From the NCBI RefSeq assembly GCF_005222915.1, contig NZ_STFX01000010.1:62001-126000 (forward strand): 64,000 nt of DNA. Reading direction: 5' to 3'. This stretch comes from Rhizobium sp. FKL33. Lineage in GTDB: Bacteria > Pseudomonadota > Alphaproteobacteria > Rhizobiales > Rhizobiaceae. Below the pieces are notes generated by a model. The model saw only the letters and a program-made list of their open reading frames with translations. It was not told where the DNA came from and ran no database searches. The translations under genes were made by a program, and so were the position numbers. Shown piece by piece: positions 1 through 8,408 of the stretch; the stretch's first letter is position 1; each line of letters opens with the position of its first letter.

Positions 1-65
1 AGAACGCTGGACAGGAATGCGGCTGCGCCCAGACCCAGTGTCTGGCGGCGTGTCAGTTCAGTCAT
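1..65 (-). CDS. N-terminus of a Tat-exported protein (runs off the left edge)
   Basis: Only the first 21 codons are inside the window, read leftward from an ATG at 65. The peptide starts MTELTRRQTLGLGAAAFLSS, which is a twin-arginine signal: an RRQTLG box followed by an Ala/Leu-rich hydrophobic stretch. The product should therefore be exported folded to the periplasm. A CGGAG sequence lies about 7 nt upstream of the start. The gene is divergent from iorA. Tat-exported substrate-binding proteins of ABC importers often begin this way, and the next-door catabolic cluster would fit such a role, but the mature protein is not visible, so the function is open. Confidence 0.6.
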   Translation of the reverse strand, partial: MTELTRRQTLGLGAAAFLSSV

Positions 66-392
66 GATTGGCTCCGTTGTTCCCCAGTGTTCCGCCGGAT
101 CCAACCACCCGACGGCAGGCATTATTTGCTCGGAATGTTTTAATCTTAAAATTAATTTTCGACGCTTGGCAAGCGGATTTTTTGGCGCGAGCGGCTTTCG
201 CCGTTCATGGGCCGAAAAAGTCATATATATTCATTTGCATATGAGCTCTTGGGCTTCGTGACGCCGTTCTCCTGCCGAGAAAATGCTTGCGGGAGGCCGC
301 CATTTTTCCCGCTTGACAAGCGCCTGCAATCAGAAACATGATTTTGCATATATCTAATCGAAGACCTCGAAACGAGGCTAGGGGAACTGACA
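66..392. promoter_or_regulatory. Divergent promoter region upstream of iorA
   Basis: This 327-nt gap holds no convincing gene. A candidate promoter for iorA is TTGACA at 313-318, 18 nt, then CATGAT at 337-342. An AT-rich element TTTGCATATG lies at 234-243 inside an imperfect dyad, TCATTTGCATATGA (231-244, 12 of 14 positions symmetric). A second TTTGCATAT copy at 343-351 overlaps the expected transcription start, where a repressor would act. A small hairpin, CCTCG/CGAGG, lies around 365-377. The iorA leader ends GGGGAACTGACAATG, almost the same as the leader of the FAD oxidoreductase gene at 8696. Confidence 0.45.
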
Positions 393-2546
393 ATGGCCGA
401 ACGATCGTTTGCCAGCGAGGTCGAAGACCTCAAGCTGGGCGAAGGCGAAATCTTCCGCGGCGAGGGCATCCTCGCCATCACCAAGGCACTCCTGCAATCC
501 GGCGTCTCCTATGTCGGCGGCTATCAGGGCTCGCCGATTTCGCATCTGATGGATGTGCTGGCGGACGCCAAGGACGTGATGGACGATCTCGGCGTCCATT
601 TCGAAACCTCGGCGTCGGAAGCGGCGGCGGCGGCGATGCTGTCGGCGTCGGTCATGTATCCCGTGCGTGGCGCAGTGACCTGGAAATCTACCGCCGGCAC
701 CAATGTCGCCTCCGACGCGCTGTCCAACCTGTCCTCGGGCGGCGTCACTGGCGGCGCGATGATCATCATCGGCGAGGATTACGGCGAAGGCTCCTCGATC
801 ATGCAGGAGCGCAGCCATGCCTTCGCGATGAAGTCGCAGCTCTGGCTGCTGACGCCGCGTCCCAATCTGCCCTCCATCGTCGCGATGGTCGAACAGGGCT
901 TCGAGCTTTCGGAAGCGTCGAATACGCCCGTGATGCTGCAAGTCGGCATTCGCAGCTGTCACGTGCATGGCCAGTTCGTCGCCAAGGACAACAAACGCCC
1001 GGAATTTACGCTCCGCCAGGCGCTGGAGCAGCCTGTTCGCGATGTGAGCCGCATCGTCCTGCCGCCGGCATCCTTCCTGCATGAGAAGGAGAAGCTGGAG
1101 CGGCGCTGGCCGGCTGCGGTGAATTTTATCCGCGACCGCAAGCTCAACGAATATTTCGGTCCTGAAGAGGGCGAGATCGGCATCATTCTGCAGGGCGGTC
1201 TCTACAACGGCGTGCTCAGGGCGCTGCAGCAGCTCGGCCTCGCCGATGTCTACGGCCAGTCTTCCGTGCCGCTCTATGTCATGAACGTCTCTTATCCCCT
1301 TGTCGACGAGGAAATCGTCGACTTCTGCGCCGGCAAGAAGGCTGTGCTGATGGTGGAGGAGGGCGCGCCCGAATATATCGAGCAGTCGCTCAACACGCTC
1401 CTGCGCCGGCGCGACATCCAGACCCGTATCGCCGGAAAAGATGTGCTGCCGATGGGCGGGGAATACACCGCGCCGGTGCTGGTCAAGGGGCTCAAGACCT
1501 TTATTGAAACCTATCAGCGCAATCTGCTCGGCAATCAACCGCCGATTCCTGATCCGACTCCGGTGCTCGCCGATCCGCGCGTCAAGGCGCTGGCCGAAGT
1601 CGTGCCGCCGCGACCGCCCGGCTTCTGCATCGGCTGTCCGGAGCGGCCGATTTTTGCGGCGATGAAAATGGTGGAGCAGGAACTCGGCCAGCATCACGTC
1701 TCCGGCGATATCGGCTGTCACTTGTTCTCTATCCTGCCGCCCTTCAATATCGGCGCGACCACGATGGGTTACGGCCTGTCGCCGGCCGCGGCCTCCGCCT
1801 TCAACGTCAAGGCCGACAAGCGCGTCATTTCGGTGATGGGCGATGGCGGCTTCTGGCACAATGGCCTGGCGACTTCGGTCGGCAATGCGGTGTTCAACAA
1901 GCAGGATGGCGTCATTCTCGTCGTCGACAATTTCTATTCGGCGGCCACCGGCGGGCAGGACATCCTGTCGTCGCGCGCCGACAATCCGCGGCGCAAGACC
2001 AAGAATTCCATCGTCGACGCCGTCAAGGGCATCGGCGCCACCTGGGTGCGCCAGATCGACCGCACCTATGACGTGACCAAGATGCGCGACACGCTGAAGG
2101 AGGCCCTGACCACCAAGGAGGAAGGGCCGAAGATCATCGTCGCCTCCTCGGAATGCATGCTCAACAAGCAGCGCCGCATCAAGCCTTTGTTCGCCAAGGC
2201 GGTGAAAGAGGGCAAGCGCATGGTTAAGGAGCGGTTCGGCGTCGATGAGGATGTCTGCACCGGCGATCACGCCTGCATCCGGCTATCCGGTTGTCCGTCT
2301 CTCTCGGTCAAGCATACCGACGATCCGCTCAAGGACGATCCGGTGGCGGCGATCGACAACAATTGCGTTGGCTGCGGCAATTGCGGCGAAGTGTCGGAGG
2401 CGGCCGTCCTCTGTCCCTCCTTCTATCGCGCCGACATTATCCACAATCCCACCCGCTGGGACCGTTTCGCGGCGTCCCTTCGCGCCAAGGTGATCGGCTG
2501 GCTGCAGGCCCGCCGCGCCGTCGGCCGCGTCGTCTTCGCAGATTGA
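393..2546 (+). CDS. iorA: Indolepyruvate:ferredoxin oxidoreductase, alpha-type subunit (TPP, 4Fe-4S)
   Basis: 717 residues. Large subunit of a 2-oxoacid:ferredoxin oxidoreductase of the IorA type, which decarboxylates aryl pyruvates (indolepyruvate, phenylpyruvate) to acyl-CoA and passes electrons to ferredoxin. Domain order: pyrimidine-binding/transketolase-like N-terminus, a swivelling middle domain, a TPP-binding domain with GDGG at about 483-486, and a C-terminal iron-sulfur region. The cysteines are C622-x5-C628-x5-C634P and C658-x2-C661-x2-C664-x9-C674P, so spacing differs from a plain pair of CxxCxxCxxxC motifs. It is followed after 10 nt by its partner subunit. Many alphaproteobacteria carry one fused protein of over 1100 residues; here the two parts are separate genes. 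Family assignment is secure, substrate is not. Confidence 0.85.
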   Translation: MAERSFASEVEDLKLGEGEIFRGEGILAITKALLQSGVSYVGGYQGSPISHLMDVLADAKDVMDDLGVHFETSASEAAAAAMLSASVMYPVRGAVTWKSTAGTNVASDALSNLSSGGVTGGAMIIIGEDYGEGSSIMQERSHAFAMKSQLWLLTPRPNLPSIVAMVEQGFELSEASNTPVMLQVGIRSCHVHGQFVAKDNKRPEFTLRQALEQPVRDVSRIVLPPASFLHEKEKLERRWPAAVNFIRDRKLNEYFGPEEGEIGIILQGGLYNGVLRALQQLGLADVYGQSSVPLYVMNVSYPLVDEEIVDFCAGKKAVLMVEEGAPEYIEQSLNTLLRRRDIQTRIAGKDVLPMGGEYTAPVLVKGLKTFIETYQRNLLGNQPPIPDPTPVLADPRVKALAEVVPPRPPGFCIGCPERPIFAAMKMVEQELGQHHVSGDIGCHLFSILPPFNIGATTMGYGLSPAAASAFNVKADKRVISVMGDGGFWHNGLATSVGNAVFNKQDGVILVVDNFYSAATGGQDILSSRADNPRRKTKNSIVDAVKGIGATWVRQIDRTYDVTKMRDTLKEALTTKEEGPKIIVASSECMLNKQRRIKPLFAKAVKEGKRMVKERFGVDEDVCTGDHACIRLSGCPSLSVKHTDDPLKDDPVAAIDNNCVGCGNCGEVSEAAVLCPSFYRADIIHNPTRWDRFAASLRAKVIGWLQARRAVGRVVFAD

Positions 2547-2556
2547 GGAGAGCGTC

Positions 2557-4116
2557 ATGAACGAACATGTGTCCATCGACACCATCCGCGCCGACCGCCT
2601 CGCCACCGACAAACCGCTCGCCATCGCCGTGCTCGCCATGGGCGGGCAGGGAGGCGGCGTGCTCGCCGACTGGATCGTCAGCATGGCCGAAGCGCAGGGC
2701 TGGATGGCCCAGACCACCTCGGTGCCGGGCGTCGCCCAACGCACCGGCGCGACGATCTATTATATCGAGATGCTGCCGGAGCGGGACGGCCGCGCGCCGA
2801 TCTTCTCGCTGATGCCGACGCCTGGGGATGTCGACGTCGTCATGGCCGCCGAGCTCATGGAGGCCGGCCGTTCGGTTCTGCGCGGTCTGGTGACGCCGGA
2901 TAAGACCACGCTGATCGCATCGACGCACCGCTCCTTCGCGGTCGCCGAAAAGCAGACGCCCGGGGACGGCATCGGCAATCCCGAGACTGTGGTCGAGGCG
3001 ACCGATTTCGCCGCCCGCCGCACCATCGCCTTCGACATGGAAACGCTTGCCGTGCGCAACGGCAGCGTCATTTCCGCCTCGATGTTCGGCGCGCTGGCCG
3101 GCTCCGGCGCCTTGCCGTTTCCGCGAGAGGCTTTCGAGGCGACGATCCGCGCGGGCGGCAAGGGCATCGAACCCTCGCTGAAAGCCTTCGCCGCCGCCTT
3201 CGACCGGGCGCGGGACAAGCCGCGCGATCCCGTCTCAGCGAAACCGGTCAAACGACTTGATCCGCTGCCGGCCTCGGCGGGTCATGTCGACCTCGATCGC
3301 CTGCTGGCGCGAATCCGCTCGGATTTCCCGGAGACGCTGCACGCCATGCTCTATGCGGGCGTCAAGAAGCTGACCGATTTCCAGGACCCCGCCTATGCGG
3401 GCGAATATCTCGATCGGGTCGCGGCGCTCCATTCCCTCGATCGCGCCAAAGGCGGCGCGGACAAGGACTTCGCTTTTTCACAGCAGGCGGCAAAATATGT
3501 CGCCGTCGCCATGGCCTATGACGATGTGATCCGGGTCGCTGATCTCAAGGTTCGTCAGTCTCGGTTCGAACGGGTGCGGAAGGAGGTCGGCGCCAAGGAC
3601 GACCAGATCATCTATATGACGGAATATATGCATCCGCGCATGGAGGAAGTCTGCGGCACGCTGCCGAAGGGGCTGGGCCTGTGGATCGAAAACAGGCCTA
3701 AACTGTTCGCCTTTCTCGATCGCCGGATCAACAAGGGGCGCCGGGTGAAAACGGCGACGCTTTTCTGGTTCCTGGGGCTCTACCTGGTCTCGTCGTTGCG
3801 CTCGCGCCGTCGCGGGACGCTGCGCCATGCCCGCGAAATGGAGCACATGACCGCCTGGCTGAAGACGGCGACCGAACTTCTGACGGTGAATTACGATCTC
3901 GCGACGGAAGTTCTCGCGACGCGTCGCCTGGTGAAGGGCTATTCCGACACCCATTCGCGCGGCCTGTCGAAATTCGATCGTGTGCTCTCCGCCCTGCCGA
4001 TGTTGCGCCTTCGCCAAGACGGCGCCGACTGGTTGCGGCGTCTCAAGCAGGCGGCGCTTCTCGATGAAGGCGGAATTGCTTTGGATGGCGCGCTCAAGAC
4101 GGTGGCAAGCCTTTGA
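2557..4116 (+). CDS. iorB: Indolepyruvate oxidoreductase, beta-type subunit with C-terminal extension
   Basis: 519 residues, start supported by GAGGAG 6 nt upstream. Residues about 15-230 form the gamma/beta catalytic domain of 2-oxoacid:ferredoxin oxidoreductases (MGGQGGGVLADWI near the start, then TTSVPGVAQRTGATIYYIE). The remainder is a long helical extension of the kind seen at the C-terminus of proteobacterial indolepyruvate oxidoreductases (DUF6537-like by my reading). It should pair with the product of the gene 10 nt upstream. A strong terminator follows at 4203-4240, so the two genes form one transcription unit. The archaeal beta subunits are about 200 residues, so more than half of this protein is extension, whose role is not known to me. 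Confidence 0.8.
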   Translation: MNEHVSIDTIRADRLATDKPLAIAVLAMGGQGGGVLADWIVSMAEAQGWMAQTTSVPGVAQRTGATIYYIEMLPERDGRAPIFSLMPTPGDVDVVMAAELMEAGRSVLRGLVTPDKTTLIASTHRSFAVAEKQTPGDGIGNPETVVEATDFAARRTIAFDMETLAVRNGSVISASMFGALAGSGALPFPREAFEATIRAGGKGIEPSLKAFAAAFDRARDKPRDPVSAKPVKRLDPLPASAGHVDLDRLLARIRSDFPETLHAMLYAGVKKLTDFQDPAYAGEYLDRVAALHSLDRAKGGADKDFAFSQQAAKYVAVAMAYDDVIRVADLKVRQSRFERVRKEVGAKDDQIIYMTEYMHPRMEEVCGTLPKGLGLWIENRPKLFAFLDRRINKGRRVKTATLFWFLGLYLVSSLRSRRRGTLRHAREMEHMTAWLKTATELLTVNYDLATEVLATRRLVKGYSDTHSRGLSKFDRVLSALPMLRLRQDGADWLRRLKQAALLDEGGIALDGALKTVASL

Positions 4117-4202
4117 AGACCACGATCGCGGACGAGACGCTGTTCCCGTTCGCATTCGCCTGAGACGTTTCGTTTCCCCGCGGTCGGTTTTGCCGACGTT
4201 TG

Positions 4203-4240
4203 CCGGTCTTCCTTGCGAAAGGAGGACCGGTTTTGTTTGT
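4203..4240 (+). terminator. Rho-independent terminator after iorAB
   Basis: A 12-bp stem (CCGGTCTTCCTT at 4203-4214 with AAGGAGGACCGG at 4219-4230, one G-T pair) closes a GCGA tetraloop and is followed by TTTTGTTTGT. It ends the iorAB unit. Confidence 0.85.
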
Positions 4241-4428
4241 GCGGGATAGGGTTTCTTCACAATCCGCGTTCCTGAAATATCAAGGAAACATTCGAGGAGT
4301 ATCGATAAAACAAATGCATATCAGTGGATTTCGCCGATTTCTGAATCTTGTAGACACGTATTTGGTCATCTGATATATCAGACTCATCACTTGATGGCGG
4401 CGCCGCCGCCCCAACGCAGGAGACCACA
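4241..4428 (+). promoter_or_regulatory. Promoter region of the DapA-like gene with an ATGCATAT element
   Basis: AT-rich leader with no gene. ATGCATAT occurs at 4314-4321, preceded by ATCGATAAAA at about 4301-4310. The same two elements occur together, in the other order, upstream of the FAD oxidoreductase gene at 8696. A TGATATATCA perfect dyad lies at 4371-4380. I could not fix the -35/-10 boxes. The start codon of the next gene has AGGAG about 7 nt upstream. Confidence 0.35.
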
Positions 4429-5361
4429 ATGACGGCGAATGTTTTCAGCGGCTGCATGCCCGCACTCATGACTCCCTGCAATCCGGACCGCACGCCGAAC
4501 TTTGATCAGCTCGTCCGCAAGGGACAGGAGCTCATCGCAGCCGGCATGTCCGCCGTCGTCTATTGCGGCTCCATGGGCGACTGGCCGCTGCTCACCGATG
4601 AACAGCGCCAGAAAGGCGTGAGCCGTCTGGTCGAGGCCGGCGTGCCGGTGATCGTCGGCACGGGCGCGATCAACACCAAGTCCGCCGTCAGCCATGCCGC
4701 GCATGCCGCCAAGGTCGGCGCCAAGGGTTTGATGGTCATCCCGCGCGTCCTGTCGCGCGGCACCTCGGTTTCGGCCCAGCGCGATCATTTCTCGGCCATT
4801 CTCTCGGCCGCCAAAGATCTGCCGGCGGTCATCTACAACAGCCCCTATTACGGCTTCGCCACCCGCGCCGACCTGTTCTTCGACCTGCGTTCGAAGTTCT
4901 CCAATCTCGTCGGCTTCAAGGAATTCGGCGGCAAGAAGGACATGACTTACGCGGCTGAAAACATCACCTCGGGCGATGACGCGCTGACGCTGATGGTCGG
5001 CGTCGATACCGGCGTCTATCACGGCTTCGTCAATTGCGGCGCCGGCGGCGCCATCACCGGCATCGGCAATGCGCTTCCGAAGGAAGTGCTGCATCTGGTG
5101 TCGCTCTGCGAAAAGGCCGCCAAGGGCGACGCTGCCGCCCGCCGCGAGGCGCTCGAACTCGAAGAAGCGTTGACGGTGCTTTCGACCTATGACGAAGGTC
5201 CGGATCTCGTCCTGCACTACAAGCATCTGATGGTGCTGAACGGCGATACTGAATACACGCTGCATTTCAACGAAACCGACAAGCTCAGCGCTTCGCAGCA
5301 GCGTCATCTCGAAAACCAGTACGCCCTGTTCAAGGCTTGGTACGCGGCCCGCTACGCCTGA
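4429..5361 (+). CDS. DapA-family (N-acetylneuraminate lyase superfamily) aldolase
   Basis: 310 residues, full length for a TIM-barrel Schiff-base aldolase. The family signatures are present: YCGSMGDWPLLT near residues 45-56 in place of the GTTGE motif of true DapA, Tyr136 in YNSPYYG, and the Schiff-base Lys164 in VGFKEFGG. Members cleave or condense pyruvate-like 2-oxo acids, or deaminate pyrroline-hydroxycarboxylate (hydroxyproline pathway). The changed GTTGE motif and the catabolic neighbours argue against lysine biosynthesis. It has its own promoter region and terminator, so it is a single-gene unit beside iorAB. The substrate cannot be read from sequence; an aldol or retro-aldol step in the same pathway as the flanking genes is my inference. 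Confidence 0.75.
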   Translation: MTANVFSGCMPALMTPCNPDRTPNFDQLVRKGQELIAAGMSAVVYCGSMGDWPLLTDEQRQKGVSRLVEAGVPVIVGTGAINTKSAVSHAAHAAKVGAKGLMVIPRVLSRGTSVSAQRDHFSAILSAAKDLPAVIYNSPYYGFATRADLFFDLRSKFSNLVGFKEFGGKKDMTYAAENITSGDDALTLMVGVDTGVYHGFVNCGAGGAITGIGNALPKEVLHLVSLCEKAAKGDAAARREALELEEALTVLSTYDEGPDLVLHYKHLMVLNGDTEYTLHFNETDKLSASQQRHLENQYALFKAWYAARYA

Positions 5362-5383
5362 CAGGAATAAACGATTGCTCCTA

Positions 5384-5419
5384 AACGCCTCGCGCCTGAA
5401 TGGCGTGGGGCGTTTTTTG
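5384..5419 (+). terminator. Terminator after the DapA-like gene
   Basis: AACGCCTCGCGCC (5384-5396) pairs with GGCGTGGGGCGTT with two G-T wobbles, followed by TTTTTT. The convergent marR gene ends at 5438, so the hairpin separates the two units. Confidence 0.8.
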
Positions 5420-5437
5420 CTTTTCCGGATCGCTCTG

Positions 5438-5944
5438 TCAGATATCGTTCTGCCTGATATTGCGCAGGATACGGTGCAGCACCCCGATGAAGGTCTTGTA
5501 TTCCTCTTCCTCGATGCCGTCGAACATCCTGAGGAAGTCGTCATACATGGTCGGCCAGATCTTTTCAAAAGCCGCGCGGCCGTCTTCCGTAATCGTCACG
5601 TCGCGGATACGCATATCGTCTGGGCGCGGCTGGCGGCGGATGAAGCCTTGTTCTTCGAGCGAATCCAGCGTCCGGCTCATCGTCGACTGTTCTGTGACGG
5701 CGAAGACCGACAATTCGTTGATGGTCACCGATGGCGTGATCGACAGGATGGCGAGCGCCCGCATTTTTGCAGTGGTGATGTCGAGCGCCTTGAGGTCATC
5801 GGCCAGATTGGCGTTCCAGCGCGCGATCACCCTGTTCATGAGATAGGGGGCGAAATTGTTGAGCCCGATTTCTCCCATGGTCGGGCGCTTGTTCTCCGGG
5901 CCTTCGACCGGGCGGAACACGGCGCCAGAAAATCGATCCGTCAT
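5438..5944 (-). CDS. MarR-family transcriptional regulator (first copy)
   Basis: 168 residues. A MarR winged helix spans roughly residues 55-125: a recognition-helix region around TINELSVFAVTEQSTMSRTLDSLEEQGFI, and the typical beta-wing RRQPRPDDMRIRDVTITEDG. MarR proteins act as dimers and usually release DNA on binding a phenolic or aromatic acid. It lies 13 nt after the FAD oxidoreductase gene and reads in the same direction, with AGGAAGG in front of the start, so cyclase, FAD oxidoreductase and regulator are probably co-transcribed apart from a hairpin at 7580-7622. It may bind the TGCATAT elements found in the promoters of this cluster. Confidence 0.85.
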   Translation of the reverse strand: MTDRFSGAVFRPVEGPENKRPTMGEIGLNNFAPYLMNRVIARWNANLADDLKALDITTAKMRALAILSITPSVTINELSVFAVTEQSTMSRTLDSLEEQGFIRRQPRPDDMRIRDVTITEDGRAAFEKIWPTMYDDFLRMFDGIEEEEYKTFIGVLHRILRNIRQNDI

Positions 5945-5957
5945 GCAACCTTCCTGT

Positions 5958-7547
5958 TCATTTCAGCGATGAGGCCAGCAGGAAGCCGGAGCCGCCGCCA
6001 AGGCCGGGTCCGGGATGCGTCGATGCGCCGATGTGATAAAGCCCGGGAACATGGGTGCGGTGGTTAACCGAGGACTTGAAGGGACGCCAGAGGAAAAACT
6101 GATCGACGCCGCAAAAGCCGCCATAGGGATCGCCGCCGACGAGGTTCATATTCATGCCTTCGAGATCGCTCGGCGCATAGGCGCGACGGGCCAGCACATT
6201 CTCTGACCAGCCGTCGATATGGCTTTCGAGAATGCGCTCGACGCGATCGGCGAAGCGTTCCCGCAACTCTTCCGTCCAGCGACCGTCGGCGGGAATCGGC
6301 AGTTCCGCTGCGGCGTCGCCTTTGATGTAGCGCGGCGTCTCAGGCAGTTGCAGCCACAGGATCGACTTGCCTTCGGGCGCGCGGCTGGGATCGAGCGCCG
6401 TGGGCTGGCCGACGCAGATGGTCGGCACGGCGGGCAACAACCCGCGCTCGCATTCATTGGCGGCGCGGGAGACGCCGTCGAGACCCGGGGTCAGATGCAG
6501 CAGCGCCACCTGACCGAGTTCGCCGCCTGCCTTCCAGCGCGGCGGAGATTTCAGCGCATAATGGATCTGCATATTGCCCTTGCCGTAGCGATAGGTCTTC
6601 AGCCCCTCGCCAACTTCGACCGGACGCGGCTTCGTCGATGACTTCAGCAGCCGGTCGTAAAGCTGGGTTGGCGTCACCGAGGCGATCACGCCGCTCCTCG
6701 CCTGAAGCATTTCACCGCTGGCGAGGCGGACGCCGTTTGCGCGGCCGCTGGCGTCTTCGGTCACGACATCGACATCGGCATGTGTGCGGATCTCGCCGCC
6801 CTGATCCGTGATCAGCTTTTCGAACGCCTTCAGCAGATTGTCGGCGCCGCCCTTGACGATCGGGCAGCCGGCCAGCTCGATGGCGAAGCCGATCACCTTC
6901 AGCATCTCGCCGGAATAGGCGCTTTCGGGGTTCAGGCCGCAATGCAGAACCCAGGGCGCGAACAGAGCCTGCAGTTCCTCGGAGCGATAGGTGGTTTCAA
7001 GATGAGATCTGCCGCTGACCAGGGCTTCGCCGAACCAGGCCGCCAGGCCGCGCGGGCCGCGCCGCCAGGCTTCCTTCAGCACGGTTTTCAACACGCTGCC
7101 CGACCAGAGCGCGCCGCCGAGCAGCGAAAACAGGAAAGGCGCGTCGGCGCCGAGCCTGTCCATCTCACGCGAAAATGCTTGTCCGTCGCCCTCAGCGAAG
7201 GCGTCGAAGGCGGCAACGTTTCGTTTGCGATCCATCGACAGGATGGCGTGGCGGCCATCCGGCATCAGCACGCCGGTGGGCAGAGGCGAATGAGCGAATT
7301 CGAGCCCGCGCGCTTCGAGTTCCTTGCCGAGAGCGCCATAGGCGGGCGAGGTCAGGAACAGCACCATGGTCGTCGCCATCACGTCATGGCGGAAGCCCGG
7401 CTCGGTGATTTCCTCGGTGCGCAGGCAACCGCCGATGCGGTCATTGCGCTCGAGCACGAGAACTTTCTTGCCCTTTTTGCCGAGAAGCGCGGCTGTGATC
7501 AGCGCATTGATGCCGCTGCCGACGACGATATAGTCATGGATGCTCAT
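5958..7547 (-). CDS. FAD-dependent oxidoreductase, phytoene-desaturase/PYROXD2-like (first copy)
   Basis: About 529 residues from the ATG at 7547; the longer reading to 7583 would start inside a hairpin, and a GGGCGGG sequence supports the later start. The N-terminal dinucleotide fold reads DYIVVGSGINALITAALLG, with the ERNDRIGG acidic end after it. The C-terminal FAD-closing motif reads GLYHIGASTHPGPGLGGGSG, as in the carotenoid-isomerase/PYROXD2 group. It has a paralogue at 8696-10267 with the same architecture. Such enzymes desaturate or isomerise unsaturated substrates, but the group is poorly characterised. Its position between a cyclase-family hydrolase and a MarR gene suggests oxidation of a small catabolic intermediate rather than carotenoid synthesis; no other carotenoid gene is present. 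Confidence 0.75.
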   Translation of the reverse strand: MSIHDYIVVGSGINALITAALLGKKGKKVLVLERNDRIGGCLRTEEITEPGFRHDVMATTMVLFLTSPAYGALGKELEARGLEFAHSPLPTGVLMPDGRHAILSMDRKRNVAAFDAFAEGDGQAFSREMDRLGADAPFLFSLLGGALWSGSVLKTVLKEAWRRGPRGLAAWFGEALVSGRSHLETTYRSEELQALFAPWVLHCGLNPESAYSGEMLKVIGFAIELAGCPIVKGGADNLLKAFEKLITDQGGEIRTHADVDVVTEDASGRANGVRLASGEMLQARSGVIASVTPTQLYDRLLKSSTKPRPVEVGEGLKTYRYGKGNMQIHYALKSPPRWKAGGELGQVALLHLTPGLDGVSRAANECERGLLPAVPTICVGQPTALDPSRAPEGKSILWLQLPETPRYIKGDAAAELPIPADGRWTEELRERFADRVERILESHIDGWSENVLARRAYAPSDLEGMNMNLVGGDPYGGFCGVDQFFLWRPFKSSVNHRTHVPGLYHIGASTHPGPGLGGGSGFLLASSLK

Positions 7548-7579
7548 GGCGCCCGCCCTGCCTTGTTTTTCTGCCTCGT

Positions 7580-7622
7580 GCATCGAAAAAGCCGGCGAAA
7601 ATCTCCGCCGGCTTTTCGATGC
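7580..7622 (-). terminator. Long hairpin between cyclase and FAD oxidoreductase genes
   Basis: An arm GCATCGAAAAAGCCGGCG (7580-7597) pairs with CGCCGGCTTTTCGATGC (7606-7622) around a short loop. On the minus strand the GC core is followed by TTTTT, as in an intrinsic terminator, and the A/T symmetry would let it work on both strands. It begins right after the cyclase stop codon, so it either ends that unit or attenuates read-through into the FAD gene. Confidence 0.75.
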
Positions 7623-8408
7623 TTACTTGCTGATCAGCGCCAGCGCGCGGATCGGCGAGCCCGTGCCCTTGACAAATTTCAGCGGCGCGGCGATCAGGAT
7701 CGCGCCCTTGGCGGGCAGTTTGTCGAGATGGCAGAGGCTGGCGAGACCGTAACGGCCGGCCTTGTGCATAAGGTTATGGGCGGGGAAGGGCGGGTTCATG
7801 CCGCCGGCGGAGCCGGCGTCGGTGCCGATGGTTTCCTGGCCCCACCCCATGATGTTCTTGGAAACGAGATATTCGATCGCCTCTGCAGTCGGGCCCGGAG
7901 AATGCGGGCCGTTTTCGTCGGCGTTCAGGAAGGTTTCGGTCGAGCCGTTGCGCTTGTACCAGTCGGTGCGCATCACCACCCAGCTGTTGGCTTCGATCTC
8001 GCCATGCTCGGCTTCCCATGCCTTGATGCTGTCGACGGTCAGCAGGTAATCCGGGTTTTCCACGGCTTCCTTCGAACGGTCGATGACGTTGACCGGGCCG
8101 ACGAAAGCCTGCGGCGGAATGGTGTCGGTGGTGTTGCCCGGCAGGTCCTTGCCGGTGATCCAGTGCGAGGGGGCGTCGAAATGGGTGCCGGTATGCTCGC
8201 CGAGCTCCAGCCAGTTCCAGGCCCAGAAGGGACCGTTCTCGTCGTACTGCGAGATTTCATGCACCTTGACGCTCGGCGTGTTCTTGCCGAACTGCGGCGG
8301 GAGATACAGCACCGGCGTATTGGGACCGAGCGGCGCGGTGAGGTCCACGACCTCGATGGAACCGGAAAGAAGCGCTTTCGCGACATCGGCGATAATGGTG
8401 GCTGACAT
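7623..8408 (-). CDS. Cyclase-family metal-dependent hydrolase (kynurenine formamidase / isatin hydrolase superfamily)
   Basis: 261 residues, start supported by GAGGGAAC upstream. The family metal site is clear: HTGTHFDAPSHW near residues 72-83, the H-x3-H-x-D pattern that binds the divalent metal, and a following helix around the later conserved His. The superfamily (PF04199) includes kynurenine formamidase (about 210 residues), isatin hydrolase (about 260 residues) and several uncharacterised hydrolases. The length and the Trp after the metal motif are closer to isatin hydrolase than to KynB, and no kynurenine gene is nearby. It faces the second FAD oxidoreductase gene across a shared control region and lies upstream of the first. 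Family call is firm; isatin or another cyclic amide as substrate is inference. Confidence 0.75.
   Translation of the reverse strand: MSATIIADVAKALLSGSIEVVDLTAPLGPNTPVLYLPPQFGKNTPSVKVHEISQYDENGPFWAWNWLELGEHTGTHFDAPSHWITGKDLPGNTTDTIPPQAFVGPVNVIDRSKEAVENPDYLLTVDSIKAWEAEHGEIEANSWVVMRTDWYKRNGSTETFLNADENGPHSPGPTAEAIEYLVSKNIMGWGQETIGTDAGSAGGMNPPFPAHNLMHKAGRYGLASLCHLDKLPAKGAILIAAPLKFVKGTGSPIRALALISK

Noticed and set aside
378-2270. 630-codon open frame opposite iorA
   Set aside because: It lies entirely over a well-supported gene, has no family motif and a composition of Arg/His/Ala typical of the antisense frame of GC-rich genes.
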